A stretch of 64,000 nt of DNA from Perognathus longimembris pacificus (taxonomy: Eukaryota; Chordata; Mammalia; Rodentia; Heteromyidae), in contig NW_025957123.1 of the NCBI RefSeq assembly GCF_023159225.1, positions 1 through 64,000 on the forward strand, read 5' to 3'. Positions 1-10,330 of the stretch are shown here, one piece after another (within the stretch, counting starts at the first letter, position 1; every line of letters starts with the position of its first letter). Below the pieces are notes generated by a model. That model saw only the letters and a program-made list of their open reading frames with translations, ran no database searches and was not told where the DNA came from. Position numbers and translations under genes: made by a program.

Positions 1-685
1 TTCCACAACTTCCTTCTTACTTGGTACCTTCCTTAGCTCCGGATTTTTGGTATATTACCTCTTATCTTTTTTTAATCTTTTTTTCATCATCATTGGGAAC
101 ACTGTGGCTACTTGCTACTACGATTCTGTTGTAGAGTATGCTGTTGCCATGTGGCAAAAAGGACATACTCATGTCTAATATGCTTTGGTCATTATGCACT
201 TCCTGTTTAATATTGGTAACCCAAGACGACCAGGATGAGGACAAATTGATCATCATTGTGCAACACATGCATGCATGTAGATGCCAGTTATATGAATAGT
301 GGAGCTGGAAGTAAACAAGGCTCCTTGAGGGGAATGGATAGAAATGGGAAAATGGCCAATTGTTCACCCATGTTTGCCTAAGTTTCATATATCGTTTGGA
401 ACACGTCTTGGTCAGTTTCAAATTGAAGCACATGTTTGTTTGTTGATCTCTTTCACTAAGGTAGGTGTGACTGGAGTAACTAGCTCATTTGTCGCCCCGG
501 GTAGTGAGACATTTCCATTTGAATATAACCCATTATTTATGCTATAGTTTAATTTGAACTAATGGTCAATTGGCAATGATGCTAACCTCTTAGATAAATG
601 CATGGAAATGCCTTGAGAAGTTTGGGTTTTTACAGCCCAAGTGGTAGTCTCAACATATTGATGTCTGAAAACATGAGATGAAGCG
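1..685. repeat. R block, partial copy R0 (left edge of window)
   Basis: This is the right-hand part of a repeat found again at 6,196-8,175, 11,296-13,305, 17,510-19,405 and 23,922-25,390. It starts in the tail of the polypyrimidine tract and runs through the landmarks 'aacactgtggctacttgc', 'ttgttgatctctttcactaa' and 'tgatgtctgaaaacatgag'. It is nearly identical to 12,621-13,305 and more diverged from the other copies. It lies directly downstream of the HSFY-like gene, which is read from the minus strand. No coding potential is evident. Confidence 0.85.
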
Positions 686-793
686 CATCCCACTGTTGAA
701 ATAAAGCAACATTTTAGTTTTATTTGCTATTGGCCTATAAGAAACAATACAGTTGAATGACCCTTCATTGCTTGAATAAAGCTGGGCAGAGTC

Positions 794-803
794 TTTATTT
801 ATT
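794..803 (-). promoter_or_regulatory. poly(A) signal of HSFY-like copy 1
   Basis: On the minus strand two overlapping AATAAA hexamers (AATAAATAAAG) lie about 20 nt beyond the stop codon at 825-823. If used, they would give a very short 3'UTR. The second gene copy keeps one of the two hexamers (13,413-13,418). Confidence 0.5.
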
Positions 804-822
804 ATAACAATACACATCGAAA

Positions 823-2730
823 TTAATTTTCCTCCCAACTCTGGCACTGGCTTGGGATATTACTCTCTTTCTGTTCCTTGTAAACTGGTGCTATTATATG
901 ATGATATTTTGAAAATGCTGTGGCAGATATTTCGCGTGTGGTGGCATTGGAGCACCGTTGATTGGATGCTGTCACTAGCATGCTTGAATGTGGCGATTCG
1001 TACGCCATAAAATAAGAATATCCAATTGGAATAGCTGAAGTTGGCATCATCTCTCTGAAATTTTCGTTTGATAATCGATCTGATTTTTCATATTGAGAAT
1101 TATAACTTTTATCAAAATTCACAAAGCAGTCATGTGCCTGGAGGTAGCTGTTGTTTGACAGCACATGAAGTGTGGTCAAATGACTAGACATGGCTCCCTG
1201 ATCCATAAACTTTTTGTGTGAATGTCTGACGGAAGAATCTCTGACAGGATTGTCATTTTTGAGTAAATGTGCTGCAGTTGCCAGCATGTGCGTGCCAGAT
1301 GGCTGGGGTCTATGAGACAGCAGTGAACTTCGTGATGTTGAAAGGATTCCTTCAGTACTAGTGTCAGAGACTAAATCTGTTTTGGGATTACTGGCATTAC
1401 CCTCATGTCCCAGGTGCAGTTGTTCATCCAGCTGCACAGGCAATGATTCACTTGTTACAGAAAACTTTTTAATCCTGACTTTTTGTCTTATTCTTGCTAA
1501 CAGTTCAGGACATCCTTGTTTGAAATTTGGATTCTGGTAGCACAGAAACTAAAACAGAAGGAGAAAGTTACTTGGAGACATTTGAAGCAGAGAGACTCAG
1601 AGCCAAACCTAGCCAAAGGAGATGAATTACCATTTACTCTCAATGGCAAAGGAGTCAATTGACGCATAAATACTTTAACTATATGCAGGGCTTAGTAGAA
1701 GAGAAACAGATAAATACAACAATGTTCTGAACCAATTGGATCTGCCACGTTGAACACAGAGAATATGTTATGTGGTTTTGTACACAGACCAAAGGTGTAA
1801 TTCTAATTGGCTAGCGATATTTCTGTAAATTCTAATGGTGAAGTCAAAATTTGTTCTTTACGAAGTGAACCTTTCTTTCCGTTACATTTTGTTTGCCCAG
1901 TCCTGGGCCTGGGACTCAGGGTCTAAGCACCGTCCCTGTCTTCTTCCCGCTCAAGGCTAGCACTCTGCCACCTGAGCCACAGCGACCCTTCTAGCCGTTT
2001 TCCACATATAGGTGGTGCTGGGAATTGAACTGAGAGCTTCTTGTATAGGAGGCAAGCACTCTTGCCATAGGCCATATTCCCAGCCCTTTCCGTTACATTT
2101 GAAAGTAATTTGAGCTTTGGTATTCCTCTACCTCACTGATAGAAGAAACAGGTGTACCAAGAGAGGTATGCATAGCTATGTAAGGGAAAAGAAAATTGAA
2201 ATTACCTTCCTTAAAGACGAGCCTTCCTCTTCCTCAGTCAAGAAGTCAAGCAGAGAAGCAGAACGATCAAATTGGTGATGAAGTTTACTGAACCCGTACA
2301 GATTCAGCTGTCGAATTACACTTTTCATGCTGTTCGTTTCAAATATCTTGAAAGGATATTTTCGTCCCAAAATTTCTTCTTTAAATACATCTTCATTAAT
2401 CACAACAGAAGATCCCTCCTCACCCCACCAAATTGACTTGAATTTGTCACTTTCTACTATTGTCCAAAGCTTTCTGGGAAAAGTCAGGGAAAGAAAATCA
2501 GGGTCTGGAACCGATTCCAAGTCACAATCCTGGGATGGTAGTCCTTGGACCCAAGATGGCTGACACAAAGCTTGAAAAGCCAATTCCTCAACCACAGACC
2601 TTAATGCCGCCTCCTCTACGAGTGAGGGTTCCCACCAGGAGGGTAGGTTGGAGGTCTCTGCACCTGTACAGCTCTGTTGGAACGTATTAGGCACATTTGA
2701 AAAATGTTCCTTCATGTCAGTTTCCTGCAT
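823..2730 (-). CDS. HSFY: HSFY-like heat shock transcription factor, intact two-exon gene (copy 1)
   Basis: This is an HSF-type DNA-binding protein, presumably nuclear and, by family, testis-associated. Exon 1 runs 2730-2206 (175 codons) and exon 2 runs 1548-823 (241 codons plus stop), giving 416 residues; human HSFY is about 400. The intron (2205-1549) is phase 0 with donor AAG|GTAATT and a pyrimidine-rich acceptor ending TTTTAG. The frame is open throughout. The HSF domain spans about residues 79-165, with FPRKLW at its start and the recognition-helix stretch RQLNLYGFSK at 140-149. Exon 2 opens with FLCYQNPNFKQGCPELL, which lines up with the segment after the domain in HSFY. The HLTTLHV segment near residue 298 matches the HSFY C-terminal region. 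I chose the ATG at 2730 (A at -3); the frame stays open a further 26 codons upstream, but without an ATG. No HR-A/B leucine-zipper trimerisation region is apparent, as usual for this subfamily. HSFX is the main alternative. The retained intron argues against a retrocopy. Confidence 0.88.
1890..2085 (-). mobile_element. ID-like tRNA-derived SINE in the HSFY intron
   Basis: The element is in the same orientation as the gene. A perfect 15-bp target-site duplication, CTTTCCGTTACATTT, flanks it at 1875-1889 and 2086-2100. The same insertion sits in the intron of copy 2 (14,511-14,706), so it predates the duplication. Confidence 0.93.
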
Positions 2731-3721
2731 GTTCAAGTCCTCCTCCCATCTGCAGAGTAGGGTACACTGCAGCTTAAGGAGTCCTAGAGGGTAGCTATGT
2801 CTGCTCAAGTAGGTCTAGCACACAGCTAGACCATAATGAGCATTCTGTGACATCACAAAAACGTCTTTGGTCTCCTACCATGTGCTAGGTAACCAGTCAG
2901 AAGCTTTCCTAGAAACTCTGATGCTAATCCTTTTATCCTAAATTGGAGACTGAATTTTCCTCTGTGGATAATGTGTGTACCTATGAGTCCAATAGAATCC
3001 TGCACATTGACATGGGAATCAATCAGCTGGTCAGACTCTGATACGCCTAAAAGTTATTTTTTGGCATTCACTGCCTCTTGCCTTTCTAGCTTAATGTCCA
3101 GAGCCGAGGGCTGCCTACTTGCACTTCCCAAATGTGATGGAAGTTGATGACAGATCTGTTATATTAACATGAGTCTTCCAACAATGAGCATGTTAGTCAG
3201 TGTTTCATAATGACAGGGACAATGTACAAGTCCTGTCTGAAAACATGATTATGAAAATGTTCCTGAAAATTCAGTTGCTGACATTATTAGGGTTGGCAAT
3301 TTTCACTGTATGGGATGATCTCACAGAAAGAGCTAAAGCTGGCACAAGGAATGCCTGTGACACTATATCTGCAGGAAGGGAAGCTACAGATAAAAGCACA
3401 ATACTTTGATGTTGTCATCTCACAAGTGGATGCGAGTATAAAATTGATAAAGTGTAGATATCCTACAATGCTGCAACTCATCTTCTGTGAAATTATCTGC
3501 CAGTTTTTTCTATTTCAATTAACTTAGAGAGGTGAAGAAATAAAATTGTTTCAGATGGAAACCTGTGAGATAATGTGCATGATTTCATTATCATTTCTCA
3601 TCTATTTACTAATGGACTCTTCAATACTGCATACAGAATAATGAGCCCCAAGCCTTGAGGTAAAAAGCAGTGCAAGTGAAAACATAGGGTCCTATTCCAG
3701 CTATAGCAACTGCAAGGCATT
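2731..3721 (-). promoter_or_regulatory. 5' flank of HSFY-like copy 1
   Basis: This single-copy-looking sequence lies upstream of the start codon and is repeated at 15,352-16,350. It contains a CRE-like octamer at 2848-2855 and the 119-bp segment 2871-2989 that reappears at 17,391-17,509. Around 3315-3527 a short plus-strand frame of 70 codons is open in both copies. The four residue changes between the copies, with no clear excess of silent changes, do not support a gene. No TATA box was recognised. Confidence 0.5.
2848..2855 (-). promoter_or_regulatory. CRE-like site upstream of HSFY copy 1
   Basis: The minus strand reads TGATGTCA, one mismatch from the palindromic CRE TGACGTCA, about 118 bp upstream of the chosen ATG. 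It is conserved in copy 2 at 15,476-15,483. CRE-like sites near the start are common in testis-expressed genes that respond to CREM. Its use here is inference. Confidence 0.3.
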
Positions 3722-3724
3722 CTT

Positions 3725-3775
<51 letters not shown>

Positions 3776-3973
3776 TTTTTTGCCAGTCCTGGGCCATGGA
3801 CTCAAGGCCTGAGCACTGTCCCTGGCTTCTTCCCGCTCAAGGCTAGCACTCTGCCACTTGAGCTACAGTGCCGCTTCTGGCTGTTTTCTGTATATGTGGT
3901 GCTGGGGAATCGAACCTAGGGCCTCGTGTATCCGAGGCAGGCACTCTTGCCACTAGGCTATATCCCCAGCCCC
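3722..3973 (-). mobile_element. ID-like SINE with expanded (TTTA)n tail
   Basis: This is an antisense SINE body (3,779-3,972) whose A-rich tail has become a long (TTTA)n microsatellite at 3,722-3,778. The approximate target duplications are 'caaggcattctt' and 'caagcgattctt'. The copy at 16,351 has a much shorter tetranucleotide run. Confidence 0.9.
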
Positions 3974-4437
3974 ACAAGCGATTCTTGGATATAATAAAAC
4001 TTAGGTTTCATTGTGATAGGTCCTGAGCACTGAAAATGACATATTATTACAATTCCACAGTTACAGCAGGCTGAGAAATAAGAACTGCTGTTGAAATGTA
4101 GAAGCTACTTGACAGCCATGAGTGAATGTGGGGGTGTTTAGTCTCCCAAGCTCTCGTGTACTGCGGAGAGTTGGGAAAAAACGCCCCTCCCTGATGAGCC
4201 AAGAAGAGGAAAAGAGGGCAGACAGACTCCTATCCCAGCCCCACTTTCCTCAGCGGACAAACAGACAGTCTGGGAACCAAGTCAATGCTAAGACTCATTT
4301 AATGGTAGAAAGAGCTGCACTTTTAAACGGGTGGGAGGGCGGCAGAAGGGGAGGAGTAGAATCGCCTATTAATGATACAAAGCACCTGGGGCGGGAGTGG
4401 CCCACAAGTAATGATTTGCAGGTCCTTTACCTAAAAG

Positions 4438-4811
4438 CTCACCTACACACAACCACAAACAAGCAGAAATACACACACATTCACACCCCTAGATCAACAA
4501 GTTCTCCCAAATCCACATGCATAGATAGTGGAACTATGACATCCCATTGAACAGAGGGAGACTTAGCCTCAGCAAGGATTTCTGACACCCTTTCCTGGAA
4601 CTCCTGGGGTCCAGTTGAGGAAAACTCACCTACACACAACCACAAACAAGCAGAAATACACACACATTCACTCCTCTAGTTCAAAAAGATCTCCCAAATC
4701 CAAAGCATAGACAGTTGAACTATGACATCCCATTGAACAGAGGGAGACTTAGCCTCAGCAAGGATTTCTGACACCCTTTCCTGGAACTCCTGGGGTCCAG
4801 TTGAGGAAAAC
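4438..4811. repeat. two direct repeats of 187 bp upstream of HSFY copy 1
   Basis: The units begin at 4438 and 4625 with 'ctcacctacacacaaccac' and share 'ggaactcctggggtccag' near their ends. They are about 95% alike. A minus-strand frame of 60 codons (4663-4481) spans the unit boundary and is preserved in the second amplicon copy, but I do not recognise it. The preceding 4,122-4,437 sequence carries GC-richer purine stretches and no identifiable gene. Confidence 0.8.
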
Positions 4812-4834
4812 TCCTCCTAAGGGTTTCCTCTGTT

Positions 4835-5196
4835 TGTTGGCCAGTCTTAAGCAATTTGTCATGAGATTCTCCTTCCCTGAATAGAAAACTCTTGGATTGT
4901 ATTGTTCCTCCAACTACTCCTGAGATAATGCTTTCACAATATTAGGCATTCTATTGTGAAGTCAAATGAATTTTGGGGAAGCCGATTAGAGTTTTATATT
5001 TGCTAATCTGATCCGGTGTTGTAGTGATATCCATGATATGAACAGAGTGGCAAATTTTTCTGAATTGTTCTTGCAATTATTAATTGATCTCTAAACCCAT
5101 ATACCCCTGACATCCCAAAAATAAAGCACATGCCTTCTTCTCAAAAAACCACGTCTCCCATATCCTTCCTTCGTTGCAGTTACCATTTGTCCCACA
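4835..5196 (+). mobile_element. class II ERV 5' LTR (betaretrovirus-like)
   Basis: The segment ends in CCCACA, two bases before a lysine-tRNA-type primer-binding site. An AATAAA lies at 5120-5125, about 70 bp before the LTR end, as expected for R/U5. The 5' edge is a guess: a TGTTGG at 4835 is the best TG start and would give 362 bp. This LTR is present only next to HSFY copy 1 and is absent at the corresponding point of copy 2. Confidence 0.65.
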
Positions 5197-5198
5197 TC

Positions 5199-5216
5199 TG
5201 TCCCCCAACGTGGGAC
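5199..5216 (+). other. ERV primer-binding site, lysine tRNA type
   Basis: TGTCCCCCAACGTGGGAC differs at a few positions from the lysine-tRNA complement typical of class II ERVs. It lies exactly 2 nt after the LTR end. Confidence 0.7.
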
Positions 5217-6195
5217 ATGGCATTTGATCCAAAGGAGATCCAGGAAACTACGTTGTGAACTCTCAAGGGGAACTAAGGGACATTTTTAATCACAAGAGAT
5301 AGCGAATCTGTGTAGCGAGCTCTCCAGAAGAACTGAAATCATTATGGGGATATGGGACAAGCTTAAGGTGCTTCTTTGTCTAATCTTATCCACCAGGTTC
5401 TGAAACGTAAATGGGCTATGATCTCGCATTCGGAAATACATGAGTGCATGCAGGAGGTAAGGGAGTATAATCTTTTATTCCCAGAGGAAACGATTTTAGA
5501 AGATTAGAGGAGGATTTTAGACTTAGAAGCCTGGAAGCGAGTAAAGAGTAATGCAGAAATGGCATATGGTGTGGTGACAATGTTCCAGCTCCATTGAGGT
5601 CTATTTGGGCCTTAATGCATGCAGCTCTCCATATGATTTCTCACAATGCTGTCATAACATCAGCTGCTGAACTAGTGGCTAATATGGGGAAAGCAAGGAA
5701 TACTTATAATCTTCAAGAGGTGGCAAAACCTCGAAGTGGACCACAGGTAACAGTTCAAACTATACCTGAGCAATCTCCTGTCAGATCTGTTACAAAAAAT
5801 TTAAACATTCTTCGGCGTCTGTATATGATCCTTCAGAGAATGACGCTAATTTAGGCAGTTCAGCAGCACAGTGGGAGGTCTACATAGGTTATTGAGTCCT
5901 GCAGGTCCCATCAGGAAGTAGAAAGTGACAAACAATAGATTTCCTCCTCAAGGTCACTTGACAATTCTTATTGTAATTCATATGATTCTGTTTCCCTCAC
6001 TTGTTTTCTTGCTGTTCCTGTCATTCAACCCTGTCCAATGGGAGGTGTAGCTCAGCCCCCTCATGATGTATATTGACCTCATTCACTTAAATTAGGGAAG
6101 TTGTAATACGGGGCTCACAGATGGCTCTGTTCCAGTGAAGTGAGTTTCCATATCATCTTTTCTTTACAACCACTCACTAGCAGGGGAGCTGCCGC
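5217..6195 (+). pseudogene. ERV leader and broken 5' gag
   Basis: This follows the primer-binding site in sense orientation. A gag-like start (ATGGGACAA at 5352) runs into a stop after four codons. Further on, an FPEE-type motif and a KRV segment in changing frames resemble betaretroviral matrix. The frame 5594-5854 is the longest surviving piece. The fragment ends without capsid or pol where the R block begins at about 6,196. It is non-functional. Confidence 0.55.
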
Positions 6196-8175
6196 ATCAC
6201 TTTGAGTTTTATTTCTTAGGTCCCTTACATTTAGTACTAACAGACAAATAGCCTCGCCATTCATCTAAATGACCATCTTTACCGACGTTGAGGCATCACA
6301 TAAAACTCATTTTCCTTAAGAGAGAATAGAAAATTCTTACTAGAGTCACGATATTTTAAGTTGGCTTTGGGAATTTATTCATCACCCCCAAGACTGAGAT
6401 GGGGACCCCCGTGACCCAGAGTCTTACAGAATCAACTTTTGCATAAGTCTGTTATAAAATCCTCTACTAGTTAGTGCTTTGTGTTTATGTACTGACTGAA
6501 ACAGGTCAGTGAGTGTTGGGTAGGTGATGTGGTGGCTTGGACACAAGTATACACCCTTAACTGGAAAAAGTTCAAGAGTTCATCCCTTCTTTTGGTCACT
6601 GGAGGGTTAGGTTTTGTCTCTGTGGGCACTGTCATTAAACTTGTCTCATGGTTTTGTTGTTTCTTACTGTCTATTTGGGGGCGGTAGATTTTCTCTAACT
6701 CTTTCCATTATCAAGCAAGTCTTCTGTGTTCCTTGAAGGCATTGCCAGTTGGTCTCAGCAGGGTGTCTTCTTGTGGATAGAAATATCCAGAGGGGAGGAT
6801 CACCATGAGATGTGTCAGGGCACAGTGTTCTTTCTGTCACTCTGGGAGTCAACTTGTCAATGCCTGTCTTGCATTCCATAGAAGATATTTTTGTGAATTA
6901 TTTAGAAATACACTTAGAAACCTAATGACCTGGTGCAGCTCAAAAATAATATTTTCTATAGTAGAAACTGAGTTTCATTTTTTCCTATTGGAAATGACAC
7001 TACAGCATTGTTTGTCAGATCAATTATAGTGAATATCTGATATCAGTGTACTAAGTAGTGTCCAAGTAGAAGCACAGCTTTATTAATTCCCTATGAATTT
7101 TTACGAATTTCCTTGCTTCCCTCCAGATATCCTTTCTTTTTCATCTGACCTGTCAATGCTTTCATATTGCCTTGCTTCTATCTCCAACCCAAGTCTCCCT
7201 TGCTCTCATCTTTCCTTCCTTTCTGCAATCATTCCTTCCTGCTACCTTTTCTTCCTTCCTTATCTCCCTTCATCTCTCTCCTTCCCCAGGCTTACCTTCA
7301 GATCCTCTTCCTCCATACTTCCTCCATTAACTCTGTCCCAGCCACTGTCCATAGAAACCACAATCCACCTCTCCCTGCCTCCTTCCCTGCCTACATTCCT
7401 TCCCTCATTGCTACCTTCCCTCCTGTCTTCCTTGGCTTCATCACCCCGCTCTTTTCTTTCTATCATTCCTCCTTCCCTCTTTTCTTACCTTCCATAACTT
7501 TCCTTCCTATTTTTACCTTACTTAGCTCTTGATTTACATTACTTTTATCTTTTTTTTCTCTCCATTTTTTCCTTCACCATTATGAACACTGTGGCAATTT
7601 ACTACTACTAATCTGTTGTGGAGCACTCTTTTCCCATGTCGCAAAAAGGACATACTCATGTCTAAGATATACTTTGGTCATTGTGCACATCCTGTTTTAT
7701 ATAGGTTACCCACCACAACCAGGATAAGGACAACTTGATCATCATTGTGCTAGACATGCATATGTGTAGAGGCCAGCTTTATGAACACTGGAGCTAGAAG
7801 TAACCAAGGTACCTAGAAGGGACAGGATAGAAATAGGGAAATTGCCAATCGTTCACCCATGACTTGCCTAAATTTCATATCCTTTGGAACACCTCAAGGT
7901 CACATTAAGATTGAAGCACATGTTTGTTTGTTGATCTCTTTCACTAAGGTACAAGTACTGGAGGAATTGGCTCATTTGTGGCCCCAGCTTGTGAGTCATT
8001 TCCATTTGAAAATAACCTATTATATGTGCATTAGACCTGTATTTCAACCAGCAGTCAATGGGCAATATTGCTAACCTCTTAGATAAATGGATGGAAATGC
8101 CTTGTGAAGATTGGGTTTTTACAGCCCAAGAGGTAGTCTCAACATATTGATGTCTGAAAATATGAGAAGAAGCCA
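6196..8175. repeat. R block copy R1 with polypyrimidine tract
   Basis: It starts at 'cactttgagttttattt', shares 'aatgaccatctttaccgac' and ends at 'tgtctgaaaatatgag'. A C/T-rich stretch at about 7,110-7,535 (ccttcc motifs) is followed by 'gaacactgtggc'. It pairs best with R3 (17,510-19,405), both being followed by the same antisense ERV fragment. The long open frames inside the pyrimidine tract are low-complexity artefacts. Confidence 0.85.
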
Positions 8176-9958
8176 TCCCCGGGACATTCCCATTTTATGT
8201 TTTGAAACCAAAAATTGTCGGAAGACCAAAAAACTCCTTTCTCCCCTTGTGTTTGTAGTTGCTGAGTCACCGACAAAAAATAAAGGAACCAGCATGAGCT
8301 GCCAGGATAGAGACAACACTAGCCGCCACTGCAGCCATGATTTTATTTCTCCATTAGTATCCTGATCTATCACTCCTGGAATAATACATAAGCCCATCAG
8401 TGCAGAGCAGCTGTAACCTAACAATTAGCCAACAGATTCCCTTGGAAGAGGGCCAAGAACTCCTGGATGGAGGGCCTGAAATCCCATTTCCGAAGTCAGT
8501 ACTGTGCAGGTAGAAGAACAGAGATCCAGCCCTGAACTTCCTCAGAGGAAGTTGCTCAGAGGAGACTTGAACCTGATTTTTGCTGCAGGTTGTTGGGGGA
8601 TAGGCTTGAGGTTGGGGGAAGGATGGAGCCGCCAGAAATTTTTTTTGTGGGGCCAGGTGCTGGCTCCTCTGCCAGTTTACTGAAATCTGGTGGCCACAGT
8701 CATTAAAAGTAGATCTGCAATTTGTAACACAATGCTTCCCGTTTTTAAAATAGGGACAAATTTCACTCATATTTCTCCTTTTCTGATTAGGTCAGTGAGC
8801 CATTAAGTGGTCCATTTGTCTTCAGGAAAAACAGATGCCGGGAATCCCAGCCGTACATAGATGTCCCCGTCGCCTTCTCCCCCATACAGTGCATGTGTAA
8901 GAACTCTGTCACAGTCAGCCCTTGGAGCCCTGCAGCGAGCGTGAGGCCCTGAACATAGGATGGCCCAATGTCTGCACAAAGTTGAATATAGTCATTTATT
9001 CCTCCTTTTTTCTTAGAAGGCCTGACGGCTGCTTGGCAATTTGGGCATAAAGTTTCAGTAGCCCAGGTTTCAAGAATGACTTCAGTGTGCTGGGAATATG
9101 GCCTATTGGCAAGTGTGCTTGCCTCATATACATGAAGCCCTGGGTTCTATTCTCCAGCACCACATATATAGAAAATGGCCAGAAGTGGCGCTGTGGCTCA
9201 AGTAGCAGAGTGCTAGCTTAGAGCAAAAAGAAGCCAGGGACAGTGCTCAGGCCCTAAGTTGAAGACCCAGGATTGGCCAATGAATAAATAAATAGATAAG
9301 AATGACTTGAGTAAACGGCACTGTAGGGCCATATTGAACACAAGCATTCTTTAGATCTCTTATTGGTTGAAATGGCAAAGCCTGATGAACCCTTTTGTTA
9401 TCTTCATCCTGCCTGTCAGGGAATAAATGAAAACCAGGAATGTCCTCCCTTCTTGAGCAGCCTGAGCCAAGGAAGTGTGCCACGCTTACGGCTAGGAGGG
9501 CCAGGAGCCTTTACCAGCACACGCTGAGACGGTACTAGCTGTGAGACTGTATCAGGCGGAGGTTGTGGTGGGAAAGGATCAAAGACCGCCAGGATTCTGG
9601 GCAGAGCCCACAAGTCTCTCCCTTTACAGGAGATTGCTGTTTTGGATGATATTGTGATTCCAAAATTTTCTCCACATGGGTCAATCTGTCTTTACTAGGC
9701 TCATTACATAATTTTTCCTCAGTGTCTGAGCCATCTTAGTCTTCCTTTTATCTAGCCCAGTGGGTTGAGATGTTTTTTAATTTTCTCAGCTCTTCCCATA
9801 CAGCTGCATAAGCTTGGGGGTTGGGTGATGCTCATCAAGTCCCTGTTCAGTTTCTCTGATCGACTGTTTGAACCTAATCCGTTCATATCTACAAGGGCAA
9901 TATTTGTAACGGATTCAGATTACGACCATAACCTACCTCATGCCACACTACTTCTTCT
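8176..9958 (-). pseudogene. class II ERV gag-pro fragment, copy 1
   Basis: Reading from high to low coordinate, the minus strand shows gag capsid N-terminal sequence (about 9,480-9,310, ending near a YGPTVPFTQV motif), interrupted by a SINE. Then come capsid C-terminal sequence (9,085-8,800, with YIRLCADRGP-like residues in the second copy), a nucleocapsid zinc-knuckle remnant with CPYFKNGKHCVTNC near 8,755, and a dUTPase-like region to about 8,180. Frames are broken repeatedly. 9,480-9,958 is gag-like sequence upstream of capsid with no clean frame. The whole fragment is duplicated at 19,406-21,240 with roughly 8-10% differences. Confidence 0.7.
9087..9297 (+). mobile_element. ID-like SINE inside ERV capsid remnant
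   Basis: This is a sense SINE with recognisable A and B boxes and a tail of 'aataaataaatag'. Its target duplications are AAGAATGACTTCAGT (9072-9086) and AAGAATGACTTGAGT (9298-9312). The same insertion is at 20,311-20,524. Confidence 0.93.
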
Positions 9959-10330
9959 TTTGTTCTCGTTTATTTTATTTTTTCCTTTATTGTCAGAGTG
10001 ATGAACCGAAGGTTTAGAGGTTCATAAGTGAGTCAGTAAGTATATATCTCGTTCATCATTTTCCTCCTCCAACACACCCCCTTCCAAATCCTTTGTTTCT
10101 TTCCCCCTGAGAAATTGTAGAATTGGTTTACACAAATGTTTGTGTAAATTTTGCTTTTGGAGGCATTTGTACTTTTAACCTTTTTCCCTTGATTTCTGCA
10201 TAACCTGTCCCTTTACTAGTGTTTATACAAGAATCAAATTATTTACTCTTTTCTTTCACTAATTTGTGGGGCAACTGTATATACAAGTTTGTCTGACCAA
10301 GATGAATTTAGCCAAGCTAATATTTATTGA
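9959..10330 (-). mobile_element. old L1 3'UTR fragment, antisense
   Basis: It aligns with the antisense L1 3' ends at 22,460 and 27,945: 'tttattgtcagagtgatg', a pyrimidine-rich stretch and 'ggtttacacaaatg'. It is clearly more diverged than those. It is duplicated at 21,241-21,600. Confidence 0.6.

Noticed and set aside
2327..2690. Plus-strand open frames across HSFY exon 1
   Set aside because: They are antisense shadows of the DNA-binding-domain exon; the minus-strand reading carries the recognisable HSF fold.
3722..3778. CRISPR-like regular repeat
   Set aside because: It is a simple (TTTA)n microsatellite derived from a SINE tail in a mammalian genome, with no spacers.
7093..7532. Long plus-strand open frames of Ser/Leu/Pro-rich protein (also near 12,193-12,754, 18,347-18,731 and 24,831-25,301)
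   Set aside because: They lie in the polypyrimidine tract. The frames overlap in several phases and change length between copies, as expected for low-complexity C/T sequence.
9087..9297. tRNA gene suggested by A and B boxes in the SINE heads
   Set aside because: The head lacks a foldable acceptor/anticodon set and is continuous with the SINE body and tail. It recurs many times with target duplications.
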